Shown here: positions 1 to 12,827 of the stretch, one piece after another
Numbering within the stretch: the first letter of the stretch is position 1
Layout of the letters: each line of letters starts with the position of its first letter
Assembly: GCA_030562195.1 (NCBI GenBank)
Contig: JAUJPP010000005.1
Coordinates: 27,453,106 to 27,517,105 of the forward strand
Origin: Nipponacmea schrenckii
Lineage: Eukaryota > Mollusca > Gastropoda > Lottiidae
Direction of reading: 5' to 3'
DNA length: 64,000 bases
Translations under genes and position numbers: made by a program
Notes under the pieces: model-generated
The model's database searches: none
Seen by the model: only the letters and a program-made list of their open reading frames with translations
Told to the model about the DNA's origin: nothing

Positions 1-32
1 GTTGACATACCTTTACTTTTTATTACATTAAG

Positions 33-1678
33 GTTCAGAAAATTCAACATATGATGTCATCTAATAGATGGAAGAACATTCGAGTTGGTTCAGTTGAAGA
101 ATTTCAAGGTCAAGAAAGAAAAGTGATCATTGTATCTACTGTTAGAAGTAGTCCAGAATATTTATCTCTAGATATCAACTTTAAACTAGGATTTCTACGT
201 AATCCAAAGGTACTGTACTGCCTATGGTATTAATATTTGTCTGCTGAAATGTACTAGATAATTTAGAATACACATTATAATAATAATAACAACAAACTCT
301 TCATTTTACATGGGTCACAATTAGGTGCCAAAAACAAAGCAATACAATGGATGAAAAAAAAATGATACATCATTTTTCAATGTACCGGTACAATTCATAT
401 AAAAATATACAAGTACATGTACATGTGCATTAGATGGACCGATCTATGTTCCGGCGATAAGTACATGACCGCAAAGGAAATATACATACTTCAGCGTACA
501 ATTTGTTTAAAAATACACCAGTACATGTGTATTAAATGGACAGATCTATAAAAAGGGAATTCATTTAGCAATAGACTGGTATTATAAAGGGAAACTTGTG
601 AAGAAAGGGTGGATTCTAAATTTTATTTTAGGCTACAGCTTAATTTGGAATGTGTAGTTCAATATATTATGTCAAATAGGTTCTCTCTGGTAACACAAGG
701 ATAGGATAACTGGTACTAGGTTAACCAGGCCTTAATTTCATAATCTAATTATGAATGTTTTGAAATTTTATAGAGATTCAATGTAACAGTAACAAGAGCC
801 AAGTCTTTATTGATAATTATTGGTAATCCTAATATTTTATCTTTAGATGACAATTGGAGTAGGTATGTTATATTTTGTATAATTTTGTAAGTAATTGGTT
901 AAATCCCGAATAGCTTTTGCTACCTATTTGTTTACAAGCAGAAATTATCAAGATAGAAATATCTATGTCCAATTATTGCATCTGGATCTTATGGAGAATA
1001 GTGACAATGCAAAACCAAACAAAAAGTGTAGTAAAATAGGAATAAACACTCTAGAATGGTTGCCTTTGCTAAAGCAATGTTTAGCTTAAAAACAAAAAGT
1101 TAAATAGAAAACTTAACTAAGCATTACTAAATTAGCTATCCAGCTAGTATTGCTGTGCTAAATCTATAGTTAATTTATGCAGTGTGAGGTTAAGAAATGA
1201 TATTATCAGAATATTTACATTACTCTTTAACTGTTCTTTTTTACTGTATAGTTTTATAGAATATATCAAAACCAATGGTGGAGTGGCAGGATCAGAAACA
1301 CTGGATGATCAAGATGAAATCTTAGAAGATATCATTCAGAGACTTAACATAGTACATTTAACAGATATTGGTAAGTAAGCTCAGATAAAATAATGTGCTT
1401 CTTAATGTTATTTAAGAACTTACAGGTGATTTAATTTCAAGGCAATTTGTGAAACAATAGACATAATATTTAAATGACATTAGAAGGCAGTAGTTATGAT
1501 ATTTATATAATTTGTGAATGTCATTTAAAGACTAAATATAGCTGTTTTTTGTATTTGCTGTTAACACTGGAAACTTGAACCAGTGATTGCTGTTCCATCA
1601 AGCTAGTGTTATTAACTTTTTCCAGATATTGAAACAGCAAGTCATTATAATGAACAGCCTTGGAGGAAGGATATTTAG
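33..1678 (+). CDS. MOV10: MOV10-type RNA helicase, C-terminal exons (5' end outside window)
   Basis: Last four exons of an SF1 (Upf1-like) RNA helicase: 33-209, 774-862, 1252-1370, 1626-1678, stop TAG at 1676. Each is bounded by AG and GT and the phases join (0, 2, 1). Exon 1 has helicase motif V ([12 protein letters not shown]) followed by STVRSS; exon 2 has motif VI ([10 protein letters not shown], then IIGNP). The tail ends QPWRKDI, like the EPEWRNEL end of vertebrate MOV10, and the VTRAK form fits MOV10 better than MOV10L1 (ITRPK). Family role: 5'-3' RNA unwinding in RNP granules, Argonaute-linked silencing and retroelement restriction. Upstream helicase motifs lie before base 1. The family call is firm; the exact orthologue is inferred from about 145 residues. 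Confidence 0.92.
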
Positions 1679-3591
1679 TGTTGAAGAATCAACTGTAATG
1701 CAGTAACATTGTATTTACATACTTACCGTACAGCCTTATTCAACAATCAAGCCATTCATGTTAATTGCTCAAACAAGATATTTAGCCAGTATCTAGGAAA
1801 GAAAATTCAATATCAGACACCATGCATATTTAATAACTAATTTATGCAATATACCTCCACACATTCATGTGTCCTTCCTACATTAGGGACATATTCATGT
1901 GGGCGTATAAAATTTATTTGTTATGACCTTAATACCATTGTTATTATATAGTATATTATATATGTCTTGTGTTCTATTGTTATTATTTTAATACATTTTT
2001 ATTCTTTATAAGAATGAATTTTATTCAGTTGATTTATAATATAATATATTAAATAATATTTTTGTTAGTTAAGACTTTGTTTTAGTGTAATTTGTTAGGA
2101 CTTTTATTTTAATCATTAAAAAAAATTATAAACTGATGGCCTGTTCTTTAAGTTTTATACCATCCTCAGTTTGGACTGATAGAGTTAAATTTGAAAGTTT
2201 TAATAATCATTTTAAATGTTTTTATATAAACCTATATTATTGTATATTATTGCAAAAAACAAAATTTCAGAAAATCCTATTCTCTTTTAATAAGGAGAAC
2301 TAGAATACTAATTCTAATGCATAAATGTTGGTTTTATTATACATTGTTCGGTTTTAATTATATTTCAAAAGAAAGTATTCTGAAAATTCAACTATATTAC
2401 ATACATAATAATGGTTATACAGGCTTGGAAATAAGTTGTGTTTTATTTTTTTTAATTTTACATAAATAAGTGTTTGTGTTCTTAAGAGAACTACAACAAC
2501 TCTTTGATTCATTTGGATATTGCTTTTTTTTTTTTTTTTGTATTTTATTTCGGTATTGATTATTCTTGAGAAAATATATTTGACTTCTGTAAATCGAAAG
2601 AAAAAGGCAATATATTTCACTCATATGTTCAATGTAGTAAATGTATTGTTTCGTTTCTTTTGATTTACATATTATTATATACATGTATTTATTTTATATC
2701 ATTTCTCATTAAATGACAATAATTGGCTTTGATTAGTCTAAAGTGGAAGAGGCACTCTCTTTAAACGTATAGACATTGTTTTAGTGTAGTTTAGAAAGCA
2801 TATACATCTGAAATGAGTAACATCTGTGTTATATAAGCACTATAGCAATCCATGATAAGATTTATGTACCATAGATGTGTTAAAATGTTTCTCCATCGGT
2901 GAATTTCTAGTGTTTCTGCCCAGTAGCTCTTGTCTGTAAGGCTACAAATTATTGCGAGATAGAAATTAATGTGTTAAATGCGACGTTTCGGCGATCGCAA
3001 TAATTTATATCCTCATTTTTAAATACATATTTCCAATTGAATTATATAGACCGGACAGGATTAAGTAATTAGGTAATTATCTCTAAATTTGAAGCTGATT
3101 AGTAATCAATGACGTTAAAAAAGTTTTAATGAAAAGAATGGTTAATTGATAAGATTAGAGGTGAAAACAACACCAGCTGTCATACTTCCGGGAGCCATTT
3201 TCTTTTTTATGATATTAAAGAATGCGACACCTATCACGGATCGCATTAATTTGTACTTGCATTTTAGTCTCTATACCCCATGTCGCATTAATTTGTTGAC
3301 ACACTAATTTACATGTATAGCCTTAAAGTAGATTACAAATTGGGATTCATCTGTATTCCGATAAACTCCTCTTTGTGTAAAAAACATTTCCATTTTCAAT
3401 AATTTAAGGTAGTTTGTTTTATTTTATATTCTTGTATACATTGTCTCAATGATTATTGGTTTTCACTTATATCAATGTCAAACAGTACCATGGTATATCA
3501 CAGACAATTGACCACATACTTCACTTACACTATCAAATGTACTTCAAGGTCTATTCAATGAAAGACACTCACTTTTAAGTTAGGCAAAAGT
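1679..3591. other. Intergenic region between convergent MOV10 and SLC18B1-like genes
   Basis: Both genes end here, so it holds both 3' UTRs. For the minus-strand gene, AATAAA on the minus strand (3418-3423) is a possible poly(A) signal. The stretch is AT-rich, with a T run at 2525-2540. Around 1843-1917 is a fragment matching the right end of the hairpin-ended repeat found at 59595-61711. The block at about 2950-3300 repeats the idea of a CG-containing GCATTAATTTG motif. No coding sequence was recognised. Confidence 0.6.
1843..1917 (+). repeat. Right-end fragment of hairpin-ended repeat family
   Basis: The string TTCATGTGGGCGTATA (1897-1912) recurs at 61696-61711, the right end of the 2.1-kb repeat inside the LINE. 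The preceding CAATATACCTCCACACATTC resembles the left arm of that element's terminal hairpin, with about 20 bases inserted in the loop. Only the terminus is present, so this is a remnant. Confidence 0.5.
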
Positions 3592-6500
3592 CTATGTTTT
3601 AATGGTAAATGGTGGATTAAGAGGTTCTGAAAACCCTAGTTTACTGGTACATTTATAAATCACTAACACACAGAACTAAAATAAAACAGATATTGATTAT
3701 AACATTGTTGAAAAATCACAACCAGAAAGAATATATTTTTCTATCAACCATGATGGTTTTGAGTCATCTAAGTTTTGGATACATGATACGATTCATTTCA
3801 GTTCTGTTTCAAATTACATACCGTTATAATGAATAGAAAAGAAGAGATACATGCTGCCCAACCAAAGCCGTACTGATCTGTAACAATACCGCCAACTGTG
3901 GGACCAACAAAGGCTCTGAAAGACATGTAGACTAATAAGATTAAGAATTCAGACTCTAACAGCCGTTTTGCAGTTTGTTATTCTTCATGGATGCATGGAT
4001 ATTGGAGTATCTGATCCCAGTTATGACATCATTTCACTCAATGTGGGATCTAGAAACATTTTTGTCCATAATGGGAGAGAGTGAAAATAACCTTACTCAC
4101 CCTAATGAGAATGCTGAATTATATAAGCCACTGACCATACCAAATGTATCTAAAGATTCATCATATCCCAATTGTCTGACATAGAAAAATACAGAATTCA
4201 TTTGGAACCTGGGACGAGCAAATTCTGTAACTAATTTTCGGTCTTTTCCTGCATCCGCATGTTTTTTTTTCTTATTAATGACCATGTTCTGTACATGTTG
4301 ATGGAGCTCTGAAGATTTGCCAACAAGATACAGTCTTCTATATTGAAAATTGTTTGTTTTGAATGTTGTAAGCCATTACAAAAGTAAGAAAACTCACTTG
4401 GCTCCATTAAGAATTGACTTAAAGGAAGTAACAAATGCTACACCAACTGTTATACCAAATATAAGTAAAGTTGTAATAATTAACCAAAGTTCATATGGAA
4501 CAAATGGAAGGAATGGTGCTGGTCCGAGTAATAAAAACATCACTGCTGAAGATATTGAACCAACCATCATCATTCCTCCAATCCAACCCTAAAAATCAAC
4601 ATTCTTTTAAATTTACAATTTTCACTTTACTTTTTCAAAAGTTTACTTTAAAATATAGTATTATAAATCCTTATATTATACTAAACTAAATTTTTAAAAC
4701 GATGAATAATAAAATTGGAGATATATTAAATTTAGATGTCTACCTTAGAATCTCCGATGTAGCCAAAAAACGGTGCTGTTAAGCCATACATTCCCGGCGT
4801 ACACAGAAATATTAATCCAACATAAAAAGAACCCAATTCAAACTGAAAATGTAAAGTTTACCTTTTATTGGCATGTATATATATTAATTTTCATATTTTG
4901 ATACGTGGTATGGTATCGGCATTAACTAGCTGTATAACATAAAACTTACTTTATCAAGATGAGAGGCTAAAGTCGGCTCCATAAACCCTAGCGAGTATGA
5001 AGCACTAAATATTGCTAATCCAGTGATGATGACCAAAGGACTTCGTAGTAATGATAAAACTGATCCATGGAACGGCAACGTGGATTCTGAAATAAATTTA
5101 AAACATAGTGCGAATTTTACCGTAACCTTTTCAAACTATAAGAATAAAACAATTTATTTCTAAATGAATTGAACTAGTAAACTAATAAGTGTGTTAGTAA
5201 TATACTCTTAATTTTCTCTTAAAGACTGGTCTGGTCTTTATAATAAAAACTATCTTTTCTTTCTCTTGATAGTACGATATCTTCCCCTTTTATAAAAAAA
5301 CGAAATTAAACTTACCTTTCGGCGAAGGCATCAAGAACAAAGACAGAGCACCACAACTAATCAAGATACTACCAAGTACCCAAAATGACAAGCCGTATCC
5401 ACCGAGCTGAAATATGAATAAAATCTTGATGATGTGAGAAATGTTGATGTAACTATGCAGTGACATATTGAAATGATATGAAAATCTTTCCCTATACGAA
5501 GACCATACGTTGTTTGAAAGAGCAACGTAAACATTTTATTTGAGGCTCCACATGCAGTGACATATTGAAATGATATGAAAATCTTTCCCTATACGAAGAT
5601 CATACGTTGTTTGAAAGAGCAACGTAAACATTTCGATTTTAAATAATGAAAATAATTATCAGTAACCATGGCTTTGCAATTTGAATGGTATGAATTTTAG
5701 TTTTTTAATCGTCAATGGTTATGATAGATACCGGTAATTCAAATAACACGTAATCTACCTCATACAAAGCTCCACCGATAGGAGGGCCAAGCATCAACCC
5801 TATACCAGTAAAGGTCTCCAATGCACCCTAAAAAGTCACATTAATATATCAGTATATCTACTAATGTTACAGAACATCGTTCCCACCAGAACTTATGAAG
5901 AAGTGAACATCTAAATGAGATTGGACATTGACTAAAGTATGATTTATACATTTATATTTTGTTTTCAAAAGGTGAAATTATATTTGATTACTATATAAAT
6001 TCAGAACTAACTCAATCTAGATCTAAAAAACGGTTTCTGACAATTTTTTCTGTATGGTATATATACATCGACCACGTGTTACTTTCAGTTTGATCCATTC
6101 CTTTGAATTTTTTTGTGACAATCGACATTCTATCGACAGGTAAAGGGGACTTTGGAAAATATGGTATAGGTTAAACTTCATTAACATTTAATCGAGTTAC
6201 TTGTACTTACAAAAACTGTTGCGACATGATTTGGGAATTCAAAAGCAATTATAGCGAAACTTGCTGTGATGAACATGGACGTTCCCAGAGCTTCAACAGT
6301 TCTGCATATAAAACACATTGCTATAAATATATCACCAGGTGGACACTTATCTAAAACTCTGAAATGAGAAGAGATAGATAATTCCATCTAAATTATACAT
6401 TTTGCGACACGCAAAGCCTTCAATTTTTATTGTCTTCTTTTAAATTGTTGCCAGTACAGATGAAATGTACAGCTAAATGTTGACTAGCAAATGGCTTTAA

Positions 6501-7972
6501 AGGGGCACAATCTTGATTTTTAGTGGTCGTTTTGGGCCTTTGTTACATTCAAACAGTCCTCAGAAATACTCAAGCTCTAAGAAAATCGCAAAATACCTTG
6601 AAATATACCTCAATTTCACTTTTTATTTTTTTTCCGTGCTGTATGCGGCTGGTCTTCAGTCAGTCTGAAAATTGTGTGTCCTGTTGACAAAATCTACAAT
6701 TGTTATTACATGTACTTTCTTTTTGTTGTATCAGTGTGGGCCTGCGCAGTAGTCTATTTATAACTCTTTGATTTTCCAATATGGCGGGACGTTCATAATA
6801 TCTTAAGACATTATGATTTTCAAACACGGATAAATATGTATACCCATGGATTTGAAGGCTCAAATTTCAAAGGTAAGCTCTGTAGACTATGTCTGATTAG
6901 CTAAACAAAAGATTTCATGTGTTTGAGGCTGTCGGATGATTGTCCGAAACAAATCAAGCCTGTGCCCCTTTAAATTGAGATCAGTGTCAGGCAATTTCCA
7001 AAATACCAGCAACAATTCAAAAGAAGCAACACATAGAATCTGTTTCCCCCGTTTCATCAATGCATATTGATATATAGAAGAATCAAATAAACCAACTGTA
7101 AGTTTTCTTTAAAATTTAATACAGAATAGATCGAAATACATACCCAAATAGTACAGAACAACATCCACAAAGAAATACACCAGATATAAACATAAATTTG
7201 GCCCCGATTTTGGTCAACTGAAAAATTAAAAATATACTAAGCATGGCATGGCAAAAACGTGTGCCTGTCTCACTTCAACTCTTCCCATTACGCCCCTTTA
7301 CACTACAGAAAAGGGGCGTATCGGAATAATTGGAGGAACGAAATGGGAATGAGTGAAATGGAACACTGTCTAATTGGAGAGTGACAATGACACAAATGTT
7401 CTCTACGGCACGATTTTGGCTACTATCCGACCTAGCATTTTATAATTGGATAAAAAGGTAATCGTCTGTTCTGATAATTTAATATACTTACAAAGTATCC
7501 AAAAACAGGAGAGGTAATAAAAATAACAAGTTGAAAACAACTGAATATTAGTCCAACTGTTGTTTCTGATGCGGATTTCTTCTTTGCCTGAAAAAAAACC
7601 TCTGTTGATGTAGAAGACTCGTCAAGGATTATGGAATGAAAAGAACGACTATCCATCATGTATTTCAACATATGAATAGCGATGTTTTCAGTATATATGT
7701 ATTAATACATGTAATCCTCTATTAACAAACATGAAAATCACACTCACCTCCCCTGGGAAAAATGGAGCTAGCAGAGAAAAGCAAATATAGGCACAAAAAT
7801 TCACCATTCCTATTACGATGAACACAACCTTTTTCCTTCCGCTTAGTCTTCGGATAGAAAACTCTTCTTCTTTATCTGGTGATGAAACAGAATTCGTTTC
7901 CTTTCCTGAATCAAGGTGTCCGTTCGAGGATAATAAAGCAGTTTTTTCATCATCTGTATCTTCCATGTCCAT
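3592..7972 (-). CDS. SLC18B1: SLC18B1-like major facilitator vesicular (polyamine) transporter
   Basis: Twelve exons, all with AG/GT borders and matching phases: 7748-7972, 7492-7587, 7144-7217, 6211-6358, 5759-5827, 5316-5406, 4950-5086, 4744-4842, 4398-4588, 4101-4175, 3822-3915, 3592-3675. They total 1383 nt, or 460 aa, against about 456 for human SLC18B1. The N-terminus is acidic and cytoplasmic with an ExxxLL-type signal (DDEKTALL), followed by membrane helices. Family landmarks: IGAKFMF, IAMCF, PNHVATVF, ALETFTGIGLMLGPPIGG, SLDTFGMVSGLY, VGPTVGG, YGFGWAA. In vertebrates the protein loads polyamines into secretory vesicles by proton exchange; the substrate here is inferred. The start is the first Met of the exon. 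The last exon (FCVLVIY onward) is the weakest: a good TTTTATTTTAG acceptor and open frame, but low conservation. Confidence 0.92.
5455..5633. repeat. 82-bp tandem duplication in a transporter intron
   Basis: The stretch beginning ATGCAGTGACATATTGAAAT at 5455 recurs at 5552 (offset 97 bp), almost identical for about 82 bp with one visible change (GACCATACG against GATCATACG). It lies in the intron between exons 5316-5406 and 5759-5827. The near identity implies a recent duplication. Confidence 0.85.
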
Positions 7973-10495
7973 TCTACCAAATGACTCGGATGTTTAATTT
8001 GATCTTCTTAATTCTAAATCCAACAATATAAACCATTACTTATAATTCTTATTTAGAAACTATTATAGAGTATATTAATTCTTGTTCCACAGATCACAGA
8101 TTTGAAAGAAATACAGATATGTTTGACATATTTATCGAGAAATCGTCAGTGTCTACAGATATCTTAATTATAAGACGCATATATGTGTAATTTTTGTACT
8201 TCTCCCGATTATGGTGGATAATGATAAACTTGGGTGGATATCGGATATCAATATTGTTCGACAGGTAAAATGATAGGCTGATAAACACAATATTTAGGGG
8301 TCAGATAAATATTATCAAATTTTGGTGAAAAGAAAATGAATGGAGTTTTAAATCTTACTCATTTGCACCTAATGTTTTAATAAAAACGACAATGCCATTC
8401 GCCTGAAATGTTTGGTGCCCCCACTCCCTCATTGACAAATACATAAAGAGCATGTAGATATTAATTAATAGTTAATATAGTTATATTAATAGTTATTGAC
8501 CGATATCAGTAGAGGTTGACAAAATACATATAATAATTCTAATGTAGATATTGACAGTGGTTGGTAGATATCAATTGTGTTTGTAGGATATAGTCTGATA
8601 TCAATAATTGTTGGTGGATATTAATAATTTTGACCGATATGAGTAGAGGTTGACAAAATACATATAATAATTCTAATGTAGATATTGACTGCGGTTGGTA
8701 GATATCAATAGTGTTTGTAGGATATAATCTGATATCAATAATTGTTGGTGGATATTTATAATGTTTGACCGATATGAGTAGAGGTTGACAAAATACATAC
8801 AATAATTCTAATGTAGATATTGACAGCGGTTGGTAGATATCAATAGTGTTTGTAGGATATAGTCTGATATCAATAATTGTTGGTGGATATTTATAATGTT
8901 TGACCGATATGAGTAGAGGTTGACAAAATACATAATATAATAATTCTAATGTAGATATTGACAGTGGTTGGTAGATATCAATAGTGTTTGTAGGATATAG
9001 TCTGATATCAATAATTGTTGGTGGATATTAATAATTTTGACCGATATGAGTAGAGGTTGACAAAATACATACAATAATTCTAATGTAGATATTGACAGTG
9101 GTTGGTAGATATCAATAGTGTTTGTAGGATATAGTCTGATATCAATAATTGTTTGTGGATATTAATAATGTTTGACCGATTTCAAGAGAGATTGATAAAT
9201 GGCATGGGATAATAATATAATAGGCTCGGCACACATTGCGAAGGGTGAATAGGGGCTGCATGGATATATGCAAATATTGTTTTTTTTTTATATTTACACA
9301 TATAAAGTATCCCATTAATACCTCTCGTTATTACATTGCAGTAAACTATCAACCCTATAATAAAATAATATCATCGTATATCTTTAGTTAAGGGGGTGTA
9401 ATGGTTACATAGACTACATGTAAAAAGTGAGTATATAAGTAGACTTGTGAAATAACATACCCGATCTTGTTCAAAGAGTGTTTAACATTATTGCTCACTA
9501 CCCTATAGATCATGAAAAAGATGAAGGCAATATATCAATATGAAACTCGTTGTATTCGTTGTTAAATTACACAAGACATTAACCAAAGTAAATAATGATT
9601 CAAATTCATCCGAACATCTATGTTCGACTAAGGCCCTATAATCATCACACATAAAGAAAAACTTAAACATACCAACATTACAAAGACACTTCGTGAAAAG
9701 TTCAGAAATATTCCATAACATTACAAAAGAATCAACTCGATTTAACATCGGATCATGCTTTGTCAATTTCAGTAAAGTAATTTATGTCCACGATAAAATG
9801 AATTAAGCTGTTACAGAGTAATTTATTTCTGGCTCATTATACTTTAATTAATACCCATCTGTGTAGTATAAATACTGGAAATTAAAAGAAATTCGTCAGT
9901 GTACTCTAAAGAAAACCCAAAACGTCCATATCCACTTCTGTAAGCTAATATCTGAATTTGTATTTTGTGACGACAAATCAGGTCTAAACTCTTAACAGGT
10001 GTGTACATGGCTTAGTTGCAAAAACATGTTTGGTTGATAATTCTCAGCAGAATTTGTTACAATCAAAACCAAGGGTGTCAAATTAAACCATTAACGCTAG
10101 GCACTGAGGACGAATATTTGTCTGTTGAACACAAAAAAAAAACAGTTTACGCATTCAAGGTTTCATTAGCCGCACATGATGGACTGTGTATAGGCCACTT
10201 TTTATTTTTATTTATAATGAATTAAGCTTCTTTTAATATTGGTCAAAAAATACTACAGATGGCAATTAACTAGTTGCGAAGTAAATCAATTGGTACATAA
10301 GGAACATAACAAATGCTGAATTTGGAACTAAAAAGCTATTTCAATCTTATATCTACAAAACTTAGCGGAAACTTTAAAGAATAAAACTATATGTAATAGT
10401 TATATTTTATCATATATTTTGTTTAGTTCGTGTAAATTACGGTTATTAGACAATCCACTATTAAGTTGCTCTATTTATAGCAATTTGTATTTAAC
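7973..10495. other. Intergenic region, divergent SLC18B1-like and PLCXD genes
   Basis: The two genes point away from each other, so both promoters should lie here. The middle is occupied by the 135-bp minisatellite at 8498-9190. Apparent reading frames inside the array are by-products of the repeat. The 87-codon frame at 9503-9766 (-) has no recognisable motif. A proximal promoter for either gene cannot be fixed from sequence alone. Confidence 0.5.
8498..9190. repeat. Minisatellite, about 135-bp unit, five copies
   Basis: CGATAT starts recur at 8501, 8635, 8770, 8905, 9042 and 9177 (spacings 134, 135, 135, 137, 135). Units share GAGTAGAGGTTGACAAAATA, GGTTGGTAGATATCAATA and GATATCAATAATTGTTGG. 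GATAT recurs several times inside each unit, so the long unit probably grew from a shorter GATATCAATA-like motif. Copies differ at only a few positions. Confidence 0.95.
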
Positions 10496-11971
10496 ATGGC
10501 GACTAAAGAGAAAATATTTCCAAATAATGAAAATTGGATGGGTGAAATTCCAATCAATTTACATGAAACTCCGTTAAACCAATTAGCAATTCCAGGTAAG
10601 TTGCAACCTCCATCTGTAGCCTATACTCTCTGACTGTCATTCACTCCCTGAATATACAGTGTGGCATAATAAATCTTACTTCGTTCAATGTATACTACTA
10701 CATTTTGTAAAAAGGGGTGGGACTAGATTCTCCATGTGCTGTTCCATTTTTAATTGTATAATATTACAAATAGGAAAGGTTTACTACTTTGGCTTTTATC
10801 ATTTAAAACATTGTCAAACAATGTCTGCCAATTTTCCGTAGTAAATTTAAGTTGTTTATCCAGAAGTAGGTAGGCCTAAAAACCTGTAGCCTACAGTTCA
10901 GAGGTGGCTTATTGGCTGTCCACTTTTGTGTTTGAATACTGTCTTGCTTATTATTTGATTTTGCAATTCTTTATAGTAGGGTTATATTGCTTGTAGTAGT
11001 CTGTTAGATAACACTGAGTAACTTAATACTGGGTTGCAGGAACTTGAGTCCTAAATTTAGAAGAACTTGAATTACTACGGTAACTTTCTTTTTTCAAGTC
11101 AACCTGATGTTTGTTTCACTTCTTTTTCAATTTTATTTCAGGTTCACATGATTCAGCATCTTTTGAATTTGATAAAAATGGTGGAGTTGGACCAGATGCT
11201 GCTCAGATTGTCAAACAACTAGAAAAGTTATTTGGTCCTTTCATTAAAGATATATTGTATCGATGGGCTAAAACACAGAATATGAATTTTACCCAACAAT
11301 TAACAGCCGGCATCCGTTACTTTGACTTTCGTGTATCTACTAGACAAGGTTATCCAGATCTTTATTTTCTACACAGTTTATATGCTGATAAAGTGGAGAA
11401 AGGACTACATGATATTGATATATTTCTTGATTCACATTCTAAAGAAATAGTTATTCTGGATTTTAACCACTTTTATGCCATGGAAGTAGTTCAACATAAA
11501 CAGCTAATTTCAATGATATTCGAAATATTTGGGCACAAAGTATGTCCGTTAGTGGATATGAATAGTTTAAATCTGAGTATGATGTGGGAAAATAAACTTC
11601 AAGTAATCGTTATATATCATGACCCAATAGCTATAGAAAATCATATGATATGGCCTGGAAGTTGTATTAGAGCCCCATGGGCTAACACTGTTGATGTTCA
11701 ATATTTATTACAATATTTAGACAATGTGTACAAATCAGGACATAGTAATGATATCTTTCTGTCCTATCAAGGAATATTAACAGCTAGTACAAAGTTTGTG
11801 ATAGAACATATATTAGGTAGTTTAGAGAAAGAGTTATGTGATAAAGCTACACCAGCCATTGTGCAATGGTTAGCTGATAAACAGATAGGACCAAACAATC
11901 TCAATATATGTATTGCTGATGTAACAGATAAATATGATTTTATATCAACTATTATTAGTAAAAATAAGTAA
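10496..11971 (+). CDS. PI-PLC X domain-containing protein (PLCXD type)
   Basis: Two exons, 10496-10595 and 11142-11971, join in phase 1 (CCAG|GTAAG; TTTATTTCAG|G) to give 309 aa, close to the usual 310-330 aa. The X-type catalytic barrel runs the whole length. The first catalytic His is in GSHDSASF at the splice junction. TAGIRYFDFRVS follows, and the second His is in LYFLHSLY. Later landmarks are DIFLDSHSKEIVILDFNHFY and WPGSCIRAPWAN. As in other PLCXD proteins there is no Y half, C2 or PH domain. The family cleaves phosphoinositide or related headgroups, but the physiological substrate is poorly defined. Most animal PLCXD genes have more introns; nearly all of the domain here is in one exon. 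The PLCXD1/2/3 subtype cannot be assigned. Confidence 0.93.
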
Positions 11972-12456
11972 AGTAGGCCTAGGGCATTTAAACTTCTTGA
12001 CTTACCTTGCAAATGATAATGCAAAAATTGTGCTCATTCAAACTTTAATCTTATCAAATTTTCATATGGCTTGTGATTATTGTTAGATGAAGATTATGTC
12101 CATTGAAACACAAATTACCGCCATCAAGATCATTCCATAATTTATTTTTAAAGGCCCACGATGTAGAGTGTAACTCACATCTGTCTGTCCACAATTGCTT
12201 ATAAATTCTCTAGAATACACATTTCTTGAATGACTTTAAAATTTGTATGAAGGCTATTATTTTTCAAAGGCTATTTCGCTTGAATTTGAGAAGCTTAACC
12301 TCTATATATATTAGGTGTTATAAAGTGCAAACACCTTTGTTATACACTTGTTTTACTGTGGTATATACATGTACATATTGTTAATGTGTGATAATTGAAA
12401 TTTTTTTTATTGGATTTATTTTCTATAAAATGTATACAGATGTGAATATAAAAACT
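11972..12456. other. PLCXD 3' UTR and intergenic spacer
   Basis: AT-rich sequence between the PLCXD stop and the left end of the DIRS-like element. No second gene, strong poly(A) signal or repeat was recognised. Confidence 0.4.
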
Positions 12457-12501
12457 ATTATTTTCCGTAAAGCCTTCGGCTTTCACATGTATAATCTGCA
12501 A
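12457..12501 (+). repeat. Left inverted terminal repeat of DIRS-like element
   Basis: A 45-bp sequence whose exact reverse complement is at 17097-17141. It contains a small hairpin, AAAGCC-TTC-GGCTTT, at 12470-12484. The match stops abruptly at both borders. Confidence 0.95.
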
Positions 12502-12827
12502 TATAATGACGAAGGTCAAAGGTTAGCGCTCTTCAACGTGAAAAAAACAAAAAAGGTCATAGTTCATAACCTGTTGCTACCCACGCTATCCACCATGACA
12601 CCTAATACTATAAATACCAATCCATCATGGTAAGTAATCATTAGTTTGCGATATCAGCAATTGCTGGAAGCGAACGTTAACTCGCCAATTTAACCTACCC
12701 TACCTGGTAAGTCATCATATTTATTTTGGCGTTGTAAGGTTAGTCTGGAAGTATTTCCAAGGAATTTATATTTTGTTGATTATCTACGATAGCTAGATAA
12801 TACAGTGCTTGACGTTTTTAAGATACT

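Noticed and set aside
895..1089. 64-codon plus-strand ORF between MOV10 exons
   Set aside because: It sits in the intron between exons 774-862 and 1252-1370, and starts with a non-ATG codon.
2415..2684. Lys/Asn-rich minus-strand ORFs
   Set aside because: Low-complexity translation of T-rich DNA in the intergenic region.
9503..9766. 87-codon minus-strand ORF with hydrophobic segments
   Set aside because: No recognisable motif, no splice partners, and of a length expected by chance in AT-rich DNA.
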